The notes under the pieces are model-generated. The model searched no databases. It was given only the letters and a program-made list of their open reading frames with translations, and had not been told where the DNA came from. From Paenibacillus thermotolerans (GTDB taxonomy: Bacteria > Bacillota > Bacilli > Paenibacillales > YIM-B00363), in the NCBI RefSeq assembly GCF_028745515.1, contig NZ_JAQZSG010000020.1, forward strand, positions 1 to 52,737: 52,737 nucleotides of DNA, read 5' to 3'. A program made the translations under genes and the position numbers. Below, in pieces: positions 24,745 through 32,853 of the stretch. The number at the start of each line of letters is the position of its first letter. Within the stretch, counting starts at the first letter, position 1.

Positions 24745-24886
24745 CGATTCGCGTGGTATAAAACCGCTTCGAAGCGTCAACAATGGTAAAAGCGATAAGA
24801 GGCTTTTTCGGTAAACGGTAGCCGCTCTTGCAGAAGGCATAGCCGTTGTACCTTGGTTCGCTTTGCAAAATAGCAGGAGGGGTAGA

Positions 24887-26086
24887 ATGCACATGATCAA
24901 AAGGTATCGCTCGATCTTCATCGGTTTACTCTGTATGGTTGCTGTCGTTACGCCCGTATCCGGTGCAGCGTTGGCCGCCAAAGAAGAGGCAAAGGCCAAG
25001 CAGCAGATCGACTTGGCACCGAACGCCCGTTCGGCGCTGTTGATGGACGCCGATTCGGGAACCGTCATTTATGAAAAAAATAAAGCGGAAAAGCTGCCGC
25101 CCGCATCCATCACGAAAATTATGACCATGCTGCTTATTATGGAAGCGATCGATCAAGGCAAAGTGAAATTGACCGACAAAATTCGCACCAGCGAATATGC
25201 GGCTTCCATGGGCGGCTCGCAAATTTTTCTGGAGCCCGGCGAAGAGATGACCCTTGAAGATATGCTTAAGGGAATCGCCTTGGCCTCCGGCAACGATGCG
25301 TCAGTTGCGGTAGCGGAGCATATCGCGGGCAGCGAGCAAGGCTTCGTCCAAATGATGAACGAGCGGGCCAAACAGCTCGGCATGAATAACACGAACTTTG
25401 TCAATGTGAACGGACTACCGGCTGAAAACCATTATACGTCGGCGGAAGACATCGCCGTTATGTCCCGCGAGCTGCTGAAGCACGACGAAGTGACGAAGTA
25501 TACGAGCCTTTATCAGGACTACTTGCGCAAGGATACCGACAATCCGTTCTGGCTTGTGAACACGAACAAGCTGGTTCGGTTTTATACCGGCGCCGACGGG
25601 TTAAAGACAGGGTACACGAGCGAAGCGAAGTTTTGCCTCTCGGCGACGGCGAAGCGCGGCAATTTCAGAGTGATTGCAGTTGTCATGGGCGAGCCGAATA
25701 CGAAGACGCGGAACGCCGAAGTCAGCTCTTTATTCGATTTCGCGTTCGGGCAATATCAGAGCCATACGTTAATCGGCGACGGCGAAAAAATCGGCACGGT
25801 GAAGGTGGAAAAGGGACAAGTTCCAAGCGTCGACATCGTCGCCAAGCAGCAGTACAGCATTTTGCTGAAAAAAGGTGAAAAGACCGACGATATCCGCCAT
25901 GAATTAAAGCTGAACAGCGAAATTAAAGCGCCGATCGCTTTAGGGCAGCCGATCGGGAAACTGGTCGTATTTAAAGGAGATGCGGTTTTGAAGGAATTTG
26001 AAATCGAATCCCCCGCAGCCATAGGCGAAGCGAGCTGGTGGACGATTTTGAAGCGTACCGCGGCCAAGCTGTTTCTTTTAGACTGA
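24887..26086 (+). CDS. dacF: D-alanyl-D-alanine carboxypeptidase DacF
   Basis: This low-molecular-mass penicillin-binding protein trims D-Ala from peptidoglycan stem peptides; DacF adjusts spore-cortex cross-linking. A signal peptide (1-31, ending ALAA) is followed by the catalytic domain with Ser74 in PPASITK, the SGN motif (LASGNDAS, about 145) and the LKTG motif (about 242). The C-terminal beta domain and an amphipathic tail (WWTILKRTAAKLF) anchor it at the membrane. The 399 residues match the family. The position directly before spoIIAA supports DacF. The ATG at 24887 follows AGGAGGGG. I could not find a convincing sigma-F promoter upstream. Confidence 0.9.
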   Translation: MHMIKRYRSIFIGLLCMVAVVTPVSGAALAAKEEAKAKQQIDLAPNARSALLMDADSGTVIYEKNKAEKLPPASITKIMTMLLIMEAIDQGKVKLTDKIRTSEYAASMGGSQIFLEPGEEMTLEDMLKGIALASGNDASVAVAEHIAGSEQGFVQMMNERAKQLGMNNTNFVNVNGLPAENHYTSAEDIAVMSRELLKHDEVTKYTSLYQDYLRKDTDNPFWLVNTNKLVRFYTGADGLKTGYTSEAKFCLSATAKRGNFRVIAVVMGEPNTKTRNAEVSSLFDFAFGQYQSHTLIGDGEKIGTVKVEKGQVPSVDIVAKQQYSILLKKGEKTDDIRHELKLNSEIKAPIALGQPIGKLVVFKGDAVLKEFEIESPAAIGEASWWTILKRTAAKLFLLD

Positions 26087-26098
26087 CGAGCTTTCATA

Positions 26099-26153
26099 AG
26101 CACTGCCATCCGTTCCGGCTGAACGATCCGCGGAACGGATGCGTGCTGTTTTG
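26099..26153 (+). terminator. Terminator after dacF
   Basis: AGCAC and CATCCGTTCC pair with GGAACGGATG and GTGCT, followed by TTTT. It separates dacF from the spoIIA promoter. Confidence 0.8.
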
Positions 26154-26274
26154 TCGTACCCGGCTGCTCGAACATACGGGTTCATAGTGATAGATTTGAT
26201 GCAAAAGCTCAAGAACGGGAGCAATTGCGCGAAAGCTAGACCTTCGTGTCGCTTTCTGGCAGTTTCCTTCTAGT

Positions 26275-26315
26275 TTTGTCGGCAGGCAGGAATAGAAGCC
26301 GATTTCGTAGAATTG
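26275..26315 (+). promoter_or_regulatory. Sigma-H promoter of spoIIA, with possible Spo0A box
   Basis: GCAGGAATA (26286-26294), a 12-bp spacer and GTAGAATTG (26307-26315) match the sigma-H consensus (RNAGGAWWW - 11/12 - RNNGAATWW) at all positions but one. TTGTCGGC just upstream (near 26275), and TGTCGC near 26250, resemble the Spo0A box TGTCGAA. B. subtilis spoIIA is activated in the same way by Spo0A-P with sigma-H. Confidence 0.75.
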
Positions 26316-26347
26316 AACTTGCAAGACCCGGAAGGAGATGAACAAAG

Positions 26348-26701
26348 GTGAATCTCAAGCTTCATATGGAACAGCACCGTCAAGCGCTGATTGTCAGGCT
26401 CGAAGGCGAGCTTGATCATCATTCGGCGGACGACGTCAAGGCGCAAATGGAAGAAGCGATATTGCGAGGGAACGTAACGCATCTTATTTTAAGCTTGAAG
26501 CAATTATCGTTCATGGACAGTTCAGGCATCGGAGTCATTCTGGGCCGCTATAAATCGATTACGGGCAGAGGCGGAAAAATGGTCGTTTGCGACGTTTCGC
26601 CGGCCGTTTACCGGTTGTTCGAGTTATCGGGCCTGTTCAAAATCGTGTCGATCGAACAAAGCGAGAGAGAAGCGCTCTCCAGTTTGGGGGTTGTATCATG
26701 A
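26348..26701 (+). CDS. spoIIAA: Anti-sigma-F factor antagonist SpoIIAA
   Basis: In its unphosphorylated form this STAS-domain protein frees sigma-F from SpoIIAB in the forespore. The 117 residues match the family. Ser58 in FMDSSGIGV is the site phosphorylated by SpoIIAB in Bacillus. The GTG start at 26348 has AAGGAG and AAAGG sites before it. Its stop overlaps the spoIIAB start (ATGA), giving coupled synthesis of the partner-switching proteins. Confidence 0.95.
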   Translation: MNLKLHMEQHRQALIVRLEGELDHHSADDVKAQMEEAILRGNVTHLILSLKQLSFMDSSGIGVILGRYKSITGRGGKMVVCDVSPAVYRLFELSGLFKIVSIEQSEREALSSLGVVS

Positions 26702-27144
26702 GCGATAAAAATTACATGAAACTGCAGTTTTCCAGCGTGTCGGACAACGAAGCGTTCGCCCGCGTCGCCGTCGCCGCCTTCGTCAGCCAGCTGGACCCTA
26801 CGCTCGACGAACTGACGGATATTAAAACCGTCGTCTCCGAAGCGGTGACTAACGCCATTATCCACGGATACAACGAGAATCAAGAAGGACTTGTAACGAT
26901 TACCGCGAGAATGGACGGAGACATGGTTTACATAACGGTAGAGGACGAAGGTCAGGGCATCGAGGATTTAGAGCTGGCCAGAACGCCGCTGTATACCTCG
27001 AAGCCGGAGCTGGAACGGTCGGGAATGGGCTTTACGATCATGGAAAATTTCATGGACCGGATCGACGTAACGTCCGAGCCGGGCAAAGGGACCAAGGTAG
27101 AAATGGCGAAGCGCATTATGTCAAAAAAAGTGATGTATAATTAA
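26698..27144 (+). CDS. spoIIAB: Anti-sigma-F factor and SpoIIAA kinase SpoIIAB
   Basis: This GHKL-type ATPase holds sigma-F inactive in the predivisional cell and phosphorylates SpoIIAA. The 148 residues show the Bergerat-fold motifs: the N box [12 protein letters not shown] (about 45-56), the G1 box [10 protein letters not shown] (about 82-91) and the G2 box [12 protein letters not shown] (about 106-117). The start overlaps the end of spoIIAA by 4 bp; earlier in-frame starts inside spoIIAA are rejected. sigF follows about 50 bp later in the same operon. Confidence 0.95.
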   Translation: MSDKNYMKLQFSSVSDNEAFARVAVAAFVSQLDPTLDELTDIKTVVSEAVTNAIIHGYNENQEGLVTITARMDGDMVYITVEDEGQGIEDLELARTPLYTSKPELERSGMGFTIMENFMDRIDVTSEPGKGTKVEMAKRIMSKKVMYN

Positions 27145-27195
27145 GCCCGGTTCGGGAGCAGTATTATGCTGCGCAACAGCTTGGAGGAAAAGCGC

Positions 27196-27951
27196 ATGGA
27201 CGTCGATGTGAAGAACGCCTCGCACAGCTACCTGGACGACGCCGAAGTGAAACGGCTTATCGCTCTCAGCCAGGCGGGAGAGGCAACCGCCCGCGATACG
27301 CTCGTCAATTGCAACATTCGCCTGGTTTGGTCCGTCGTTCAGCGTTTCCTGAACCGAGGCTATGAACCTGAGGATTTATTTCAAATCGGCTGTATCGGCC
27401 TGTTGAAATCGATTGATAAATTTGATTTGTCGTATGACGTGAAGTTTTCGACCTATGCCGTGCCGATGATTATCGGCGAAATTCAACGTTTCCTAAGAGA
27501 CGACGGTACTGTCAAGGTCAGCCGCTCCTTGAAGGAAATGGCGAATAAGGTACGCAAGACGAAGGACGAGCTGTCCAAAAAGATGGGCCGCCTGCCGACC
27601 GTCAGCGAGGTGGCGGAGGAGCTCGGCGTCACGCCCGAGGATATCGTCTTTGCGCAGGAAGCGAACAAGCCCCCGTCGTCGATTCACGAAACGGTGTTCG
27701 AGAACGACGGAGACCCGATCACCTTGATGGACCAAATCGCCGACGAATCGCAGGAGCGGTGGTTCGACAAGCTCGCATTGGGGGAAGCGATCAATTCGTT
27801 GACCGAGCGGGAAAGGCTGATTGTGTATTTGCGGTACTACCGGGACCAGACGCAGTCGGAGGTTGCGTCGCGGCTGGGTATTTCGCAGGTGCAAGTATCG
27901 CGGCTCGAGAAAAAAATACTGCAAACGATCAAAGACCAGATCGCGCAATAG
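27196..27951 (+). CDS. sigF: RNA polymerase sigma-F factor
   Basis: This is the first forespore-specific sigma factor. The 251 residues hold region 2 (NCNIRLVWSVVQRFLNRG through DLFQIGCIGLLKSIDKFDL and FSTYAVPMIIGEIQRFLRD), region 3 (KKMGRLPTVSEVAEELG) and region 4 (LTERERLIVYLRYY, then SEVASRLGISQVQVSRLE). The ATG at 27196 is preferred to one at 27166 because GGAGG lies 8 bp upstream. One likely target is visible in this window, the sigma-F promoter before ytfJ. Confidence 0.93.
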   Translation: MDVDVKNASHSYLDDAEVKRLIALSQAGEATARDTLVNCNIRLVWSVVQRFLNRGYEPEDLFQIGCIGLLKSIDKFDLSYDVKFSTYAVPMIIGEIQRFLRDDGTVKVSRSLKEMANKVRKTKDELSKKMGRLPTVSEVAEELGVTPEDIVFAQEANKPPSSIHETVFENDGDPITLMDQIADESQERWFDKLALGEAINSLTERERLIVYLRYYRDQTQSEVASRLGISQVQVSRLEKKILQTIKDQIAQ

Positions 27952-27968
27952 CGCGTCCGGTCTTTTTT
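27931..27968 (+). terminator. Terminator of the spoIIA operon
   Basis: AAAGACC pairs with GGTCTTT around an inner CGCGC/GCGCG stem, followed by TTTT. The sigF stop codon lies in the loop region. Confidence 0.75.
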
Positions 27969-27971
27969 CGT

Positions 27972-28001
27972 GTATCTCATCGCACGCTATCCTCCATACT
28001 A
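27972..28001 (+). promoter_or_regulatory. Sigma-G promoter of spoVA
   Basis: CATACTA (27995-28001) is a perfect match to the sigma-G -10 (CATWMTA). GTATC (27972-27976), 18 bp upstream, is a partial match to the -35 (GMATR). The start codon lies 25 bp after the -10. B. subtilis spoVA is sigma-G dependent. Confidence 0.65.
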
Positions 28002-28025
28002 CGAATATGAGAGGAGGGAGCGCCT

Positions 28026-28667
28026 TTGCCATCAGAAACGATATATATTCGGCTTCGCAAGCGAGTAAAGGTTCCGCGGGGTCGCCCCATCTTTCTTACG
28101 GACATCGCCCAGTTTCTTTCGCCTCCCCAGTGGGACCCGATATTGCGCGAGCTGGTCCTCCATCGGCCGATCCGCGGCGACGGCAATTTGATCCTCATCG
28201 ATATGCTGAGCATCGTGGCGGCGATCCGGGAGCGGCTGCCCGACGCGGCTGTCGAGCATTACGGAGAGCCGCATACGCTGGTTGAGATCCGCACGGAACG
28301 AAAATCGGCGGGCTGGCTGCTTTTTGCCGTCGTATGGCTGCTGCTCTTTTTCGGTTCGGGACTTGCCATCATGAACTTCCACGAGGACGTTTCCATGCCG
28401 GAGGTCCAACGAAGAATCGTTTATTTGATTACGGGGAAGCACGTCGAGCACCCGTATATGTTTCAAATCCCGTATTCCATCGGCATCGGCCTCGGTATGG
28501 TCGTATTTTTCAATCATCTGTTCAAGAAAAAGATTAATGAAGAGCCGAGTCCGCTGGATGTGGAAATATTTAAGTATGAGGAGAGCGTTTTGCAATATGT
28601 CGTGACGGAGGAATATAAAAGGCTTTCGGAGAACGGGCAAGCGGAGGGAAGGGGGAAATCCCGATGA
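28026..28667 (+). CDS. spoVAA: Stage V sporulation protein AA
   Basis: A 213-residue membrane protein of the SpoVA set that moves dipicolinic acid (DPA) into and out of the spore. The soluble N-terminal part (1-95) has VYIRL-like strands and two small subdomains. Two hydrophobic segments follow (about 98-118 and 150-168). The TTG start at 28026 lies 6 bp after a strong GAGGAGGGA. It overlaps spoVAB by 4 bp. Confidence 0.88.
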   Translation: MPSETIYIRLRKRVKVPRGRPIFLTDIAQFLSPPQWDPILRELVLHRPIRGDGNLILIDMLSIVAAIRERLPDAAVEHYGEPHTLVEIRTERKSAGWLLFAVVWLLLFFGSGLAIMNFHEDVSMPEVQRRIVYLITGKHVEHPYMFQIPYSIGIGLGMVVFFNHLFKKKINEEPSPLDVEIFKYEESVLQYVVTEEYKRLSENGQAEGRGKSR

Positions 28668-29092
28668 CCGCGATGCTTGTTTCGTTCGCGCTCATATTTC
28701 TCGGTTTGTCCAGCGGGCTGGCGGTCGGAAGCGGCTTGGTCGCTTTTCTGGTCGTGCTTGACGTCATCCCGCGCCTCGCGCAAATTACCGGTTCCGCCAA
28801 ACGCGGTCCGAAGCTTGAGGCGGCGGTCGTTCTGGGCGCATTGTATTGGACGTGCGCGGACTTTTTCGGCTGGCGGATCCATCTTCCTTTCGTCACGCTT
28901 GCGGCCGCAGGCTTGTTGATCGGAGCGTTCGTCGGCTGTGTGGCGGCTGCGCTTACCGAAGTGCTGAACGTATTTCCGATATTGGCAAGAAGGCTGGGGA
29001 TGGACGGGTACATTTCGCGTCTGCTCGCGGCGATGGTGCTCGGCAAGGTGCTCGGTTCTTTGTTTGAATGGCTTTCGTTTCGGATACATTAA
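28664..29092 (+). CDS. spoVAB: Stage V sporulation protein AB
   Basis: A 142-residue protein with about four membrane helices (near 5-32, 50-70, 73-98 and 112-135). The conserved GLAVGSGLVAFLVVLDVIPRL segment near residues 17-37 identifies it. It acts with SpoVAA in the inner spore membrane; its exact role in DPA transport is unknown. In B. subtilis spoVAC, AD, AEB and AEA follow it; here spoVAF follows directly. Confidence 0.88.
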   Translation: MTAMLVSFALIFLGLSSGLAVGSGLVAFLVVLDVIPRLAQITGSAKRGPKLEAAVVLGALYWTCADFFGWRIHLPFVTLAAAGLLIGAFVGCVAAALTEVLNVFPILARRLGMDGYISRLLAAMVLGKVLGSLFEWLSFRIH

Positions 29093-29128
29093 AGGGAACG
29101 CCTGACAAGAAAGGAGCTGCGGACAATC

Positions 29129-30829
29129 ATGAGAACGGAAGAGCATGAGAACAAAAGCGGCGAAGGCGTACAGGATTATGTGATTCGCCGTGAGGATCGG
29201 GACTTTTTGTTTGAGCTTACTACCGGCAAAGAAAATACGATACCGATCAATGAGTCGGAGCGTTACGATAACGAGGAGCGTTATAAAGTAAAGCAGCCCA
29301 AACCGAAAGACCCTGAGCCCTACCTAATGACAGCGGAGGAGAAGCGGCTGAAGGAAGCCGAGAGCGTGCCGGCCGACTTGAAGGAGGTAAAACGGACGCT
29401 CGAGGAAATGGCCGGTCTCGGGGCTTCCTTCGACTTGCTGTTCCGCGAAATGACGTACGGAGGCAAGGAGACCGGACTGCTCTATTTGAACGGGTTTGTC
29501 AAGGATCAAGTGCTTACGCTCATTATGATGCGATTGACCGAAATCAAGCCTGAGGAAATGACGGGCGATGCGCTGCAGCAATTTTTCAGCCTGTACATTC
29601 CGCACATACAGGTCGAAAAGGTCGACAACATGCCGGAAATTATCCATAAGGTGCTTTCCGGAGGCAGCGCCCTGTTTATTAACGGGGAAACGACCGCCAT
29701 TGTGATGGATGTTAAGGCGTTGCCCGCCAGAGGGCCGGAAGAGCCGTCCACCGAGCGGGTCGTTCGGGGGGCTCGCGACGGATTTATCGAGACGTTATTG
29801 ACGAATGTGTCGCTCGTTCGGCGAAGATTGCGGGACCCGCGCTTAAAGCTGGAGATGCTGCAAGTGGGCAGGCGGACAAAAACAGACGTCTGCGTTGCTT
29901 ATATTAACGATATAGCGGATTTAAGTCTGGTGGCGGAAGTTAAGAAAAAAATCGCGCTCATCGATGTGGACGGCATTTCGATGGCGGACAAGGAGCTGGA
30001 GGAGGCGATCGTCGGGAAGGGCTGGAACCCGTATCCCGCGGTCCGGTATACGGAGCGCCCGGACGTGGCCGCCTATCATCTGCTCGAGGGGCACGTATGT
30101 TTATTCGTCGATACGAGTCCGAGCGTCATTATGTTGCCGACGACGTTTTTCCACCACGTGCAGCACGCGGAAGAACACAGGCAGACGCCGTTTATCGGAA
30201 CATACTTGCGTTGGGTTCGGTTTTTCGGCATCTTTTCCTCTTTGTTCTTGCTGCCGTTATGGTTTTTGCTCGTCTTTAAGCCGGAGCTGAAGCCGGCCTC
30301 GCTAGGCTTTATCGGACCGCAGGATGAGGGGCGGATCCCGATACTGGCGCAGTTTTTACTGGTGGAGCTCGGCGTCGATCTCATGCGTCTGGCCGCCATT
30401 CATACGCCGACTCCGCTGGCTACGGCCATGGGCTTGATCGCCGCTATTCTCATCGGCGACGTGGCGATCAGCGCCGGGTTGTTTGTCAGGGAAGTTATCC
30501 TCTATATGGCCGTGGCGGCGATCGGCATGTTCGCCACTCCGAGCTATGAGCTGGGGCTTGCAAACCGGATCGTACGGCTTATTCTGCTGCTGGCGGTTGC
30601 GGCGTTCGGCGTTCCGGGCTTTGTAGTAGGCACTACGGCGGTGATGATCATATTAATAACACAGCGTTCTTATCAGACGCCGTATTTGTGGCCGTTCATT
30701 CCGTTTCATGCACGCGGCATGTTCGACATTATATTCAGGCGGCCGCTCTTAGCCCACCGGTACCGCTCGACGATTACGAAGCCGCAGGACCGCGACCGGA
30801 TGTCCGCCAAGATGCACAATCGACAATAA
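29129..30829 (+). CDS. spoVAF: SpoVAF, GerA-like spore membrane protein
   Basis: A 566-residue member of the germinant-receptor A-subunit family. A soluble N-terminal domain of about 350 residues (with VEKVDNMPEIIHKVLSGGSA near 160) is followed by membrane helices from about 370 onward, with the conserved HTPTPLATAMGL and GFVVGTTAVMIILITQRSYQ-type segments. It is longer than my recollection of B. subtilis SpoVAF (about 490 residues), through an N-terminal charged, Lys/Glu/Pro-rich extension. SpoVAF modulates germination in Bacillus. AAGGAGC precedes the ATG. lysA follows it, as in B. subtilis. Confidence 0.88.
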   Translation: MRTEEHENKSGEGVQDYVIRREDRDFLFELTTGKENTIPINESERYDNEERYKVKQPKPKDPEPYLMTAEEKRLKEAESVPADLKEVKRTLEEMAGLGASFDLLFREMTYGGKETGLLYLNGFVKDQVLTLIMMRLTEIKPEEMTGDALQQFFSLYIPHIQVEKVDNMPEIIHKVLSGGSALFINGETTAIVMDVKALPARGPEEPSTERVVRGARDGFIETLLTNVSLVRRRLRDPRLKLEMLQVGRRTKTDVCVAYINDIADLSLVAEVKKKIALIDVDGISMADKELEEAIVGKGWNPYPAVRYTERPDVAAYHLLEGHVCLFVDTSPSVIMLPTTFFHHVQHAEEHRQTPFIGTYLRWVRFFGIFSSLFLLPLWFLLVFKPELKPASLGFIGPQDEGRIPILAQFLLVELGVDLMRLAAIHTPTPLATAMGLIAAILIGDVAISAGLFVREVILYMAVAAIGMFATPSYELGLANRIVRLILLLAVAAFGVPGFVVGTTAVMIILITQRSYQTPYLWPFIPFHARGMFDIIFRRPLLAHRYRSTITKPQDRDRMSAKMHNRQ

Positions 30830-30843
30830 AGCTGCATATCATT

Positions 30844-30878
30844 AAGCCCGAAGTTGCGAAATAACTTCGGGCTTGTTT
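30844..30878 (+). terminator. Terminator of the spoVA operon
   Basis: A perfect 12-bp stem (AAGCCCGAAGTT with AACTTCGGGCTT) closes a 7-nt loop and is followed by GTTTG. It separates the spore operon from lysA. Confidence 0.75.
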
Positions 30879-30975
30879 GCGGAAAAAGCGAAGGGTAAGC
30901 AGTTCTGTTCAATTGCGGCGTTTTGTGATATTGTACAGCTTATAATCATTCGTCTGAAATAAAGGGGATAGGCTA

Positions 30976-32322
30976 TTGTTTTTGCACGGAACCGGCATTA
31001 TCAACGAGAACGGGAGACTGGAAATCGGCGGCGTGGATACGTCCTTCCTCGCCGAGAAGTTCGGTACTCCTCTTTATGTAGTCGACGAAGCGCTCGTACG
31101 GCAGCGCTGCAGAGAATATATGGAAGCTTTTCGTGCAACGGGACTGCGTTTCGATGTATCCTATGCAAGCAAAGCGTTTTGTGTAAAAGCAATGTGCATT
31201 TTGGCGGATGAGGAAGGGCTGTCGCTGGACGTCGTTTCGGACGGGGAATTGTTCACGGCGCTGGAAGCGGGCTTCCCTCCGGAGAAAATTCATTTTCACG
31301 GAAACAACAAGACGCCGGAAGAGCTTGCCATGGGGCTCGATGCGAGGATCGGCTGCTTTGTCGTCGATAACTTTACCGAGTTATATTTGCTGAATGAACT
31401 CGCTAAGGATCGGGGAATGAAAACCGACATCCTGCTGCGGGTTACTCCCGGAGTTGAGGCACATACGCATGAATATATATCGACAGGCCAGGAGGATGTA
31501 AAGTTCGGCTTCAGTTTGGGCAACGGATCGGCCATGCAGGCCGTGAAGGCGGCGATTGACGCGTCGAACCTGGAGCTGCTCGGCATCCATTCCCATATCG
31601 GCTCGCAAATTTTCGAGGTGGAAGGCTTTCGAATCGCCGCCGAGAAGGTAGCCGACTTTGCGGCGGAAGTCAGAAAGCATACGGGTTATTCGCTAAGGGT
31701 CGTCAATTTGGGCGGCGGCTTCGGCATTCGCTATGTGGAGGGCGACCGGCCGCTGCAGGTGGCGGAATACGTAGCCGCCATTACCGGCGCGGTGAAAGAT
31801 CGGTTTGACGCTCATCAATTGCCGATTCCGGAAATTTGGGTCGAGCCGGGCCGCAGCATCGTCGGGGATGCGGGCACGACCCTGTATACGATCGGAGCCG
31901 TGAAGGACATTCCGGGAATCCGCAAATACGTCGCCGTTGACGGAGGCATGACCGACAATCCGCGTCCTGCGCTGTACGATGCGAAGTACGAAGCTGTGCT
32001 GGCCAACCGCGCGTCGGAGGATGCCGAAGAGATCGTATCGATCGCGGGCAAGGCGTGCGAATCCGGCGACATGCTCATTTGGGATTTGCAGCTGCCGAAG
32101 GTGAATACGGGGGATATTCTCGCCGTGTTTTGCACCGGCGCGTACAACTACTCGATGGCGAGCAATTACAACCGTATTCGCCGTCCGGCCGTCGTGTTCG
32201 TGAAGGACGGCACCGCCGAGCTGGTCGTCCGCCGGGAAACCCATGCGGATTTGGTCGCGAACGACGTCGTGCCGGAGCGGCTTCGGAAGCTGTCCGTGGC
32301 GAATGCGGCGAAGCAAAGATAA
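30976..32322 (+). CDS. lysA: Diaminopimelate decarboxylase
   Basis: This PLP enzyme makes L-lysine from meso-diaminopimelate, the last step of lysine synthesis. The 448 residues fit the fold-type III family. Lys66 in VSYASKAFC binds PLP. Also visible are the glycine loop NLGGGFGI (about 249-256), EPGRSIVG (about 293) and the catalytic GKACESGD (about 358). The TTG start at 30976 follows AAAGGGG; no in-frame ATG is close. A TATAAT lies at 30941-30946 but without a clear -35. A terminator follows. Confidence 0.92.
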   Translation: MFLHGTGIINENGRLEIGGVDTSFLAEKFGTPLYVVDEALVRQRCREYMEAFRATGLRFDVSYASKAFCVKAMCILADEEGLSLDVVSDGELFTALEAGFPPEKIHFHGNNKTPEELAMGLDARIGCFVVDNFTELYLLNELAKDRGMKTDILLRVTPGVEAHTHEYISTGQEDVKFGFSLGNGSAMQAVKAAIDASNLELLGIHSHIGSQIFEVEGFRIAAEKVADFAAEVRKHTGYSLRVVNLGGGFGIRYVEGDRPLQVAEYVAAITGAVKDRFDAHQLPIPEIWVEPGRSIVGDAGTTLYTIGAVKDIPGIRKYVAVDGGMTDNPRPALYDAKYEAVLANRASEDAEEIVSIAGKACESGDMLIWDLQLPKVNTGDILAVFCTGAYNYSMASNYNRIRRPAVVFVKDGTAELVVRRETHADLVANDVVPERLRKLSVANAAKQR

Positions 32323-32336
32323 AATGGGGAAAAGCG

Positions 32337-32362
32337 AAAAGCGCCTACGGGCGCTTTTTTTT
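32337..32362 (+). terminator. Terminator of lysA
   Basis: AAAAGCGCC pairs with GGCGCTTTT over a TACG tetraloop and runs into eight T residues. Confidence 0.85.
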
Positions 32363-32475
32363 GATAAGCATGGGACCAGTTTGCCGCTGCCCGGTAGAAC
32401 TTCGGATCGCGACCGGCCGCTTCGTGACCGATCGGTATACCGCGACCGACCGCTGCGCCTAACAGTTGCCCATCA

Positions 32476-32680
32476 TTAACGGAAACGAATGTCCGCTAAA
32501 ATGGGCTAGTTTACATAATTCGGCGATGTAACGGAACGCGTTGACCGCTAATACGGTGTTTTTTCCCGATTTTTTGACTTTTCAACAAATTAGCGGACAT
32601 CTTGTTCCGTTGTTTCGGGGAATTCCGCCGTTCGCAGCGAATTAGCGGACAATGTGTTCCGCTAGCTTCGCTCGAGATCG
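32476..32680. repeat. Dispersed hairpin element, copy A
   Basis: A 205-bp element that recurs in the same orientation at 52463-52666. It contains four imperfect palindromes of the form TTAGCGGA-n8-TCCGCTAA (near 32476-32499, 32528-32552, 32590-32611 and 32642-32664). A fixed spacer between the second and third reads CCCGATTTTTTGACTTTTCA. A single palindrome of the same type lies at 41365-41388. It looks like a REP/BIME-type intergenic family. Confidence 0.85.
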
Positions 32681-32705
32681 AGTACCTATTGGCTGCGTGT
32701 AGTTT

Positions 32706-32837
32706 TGTCACTGTAATTGACAAATTAGTCTTTCGCGGCTGACAATATTGTCAATCCGGCTGACAAGCCGTGCCGTTTGTCAGCGATATTGACATAGCTG
32801 TCAATGTCGGTTGACGATTATGTCAATGTTGCTGACA
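32706..32837. repeat. TGACA/TGTCA cluster with about 21-bp period
   Basis: Ten exact TGACA or TGTCA pentamers and one TGACG occur in 132 bp. From 32740 on, gaps of about 9 and 12 bp alternate with one exception, giving a period near 21 bp (two helical turns). One unit, GCTGACAATATTGTCAAT, contains a palindrome. It lies downstream of both flanking genes, so it is not an obvious promoter region. Confidence 0.7.
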
Positions 32838-32853
32838 ATCCGAAATATGCCGA

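Larger units (their letters stand above)
32363..32853. other. 490-bp gene-free gap filled with repeats
   Basis: The gap between the lysA terminator and the 3' end of a minus-strand gene has no credible gene. About 110 bp of GACCG-rich sequence are followed by a 205-bp hairpin element (32476-32680) and a cluster of TGACA/TGTCA motifs (32706-32837). Confidence 0.6.

Noticed and set aside
24745-24886. Sigma-F promoter before dacF
   Set aside because: GCATA at 24838 has no acceptable GGNNANAHTR element at 15-16 bp, and a GTATA further upstream has the wrong spacing.
30913-30946. Complete sigma-A promoter for lysA
   Set aside because: TATAAT is good, but the only TTG-type hexamers are at 12 or 22 bp spacing.
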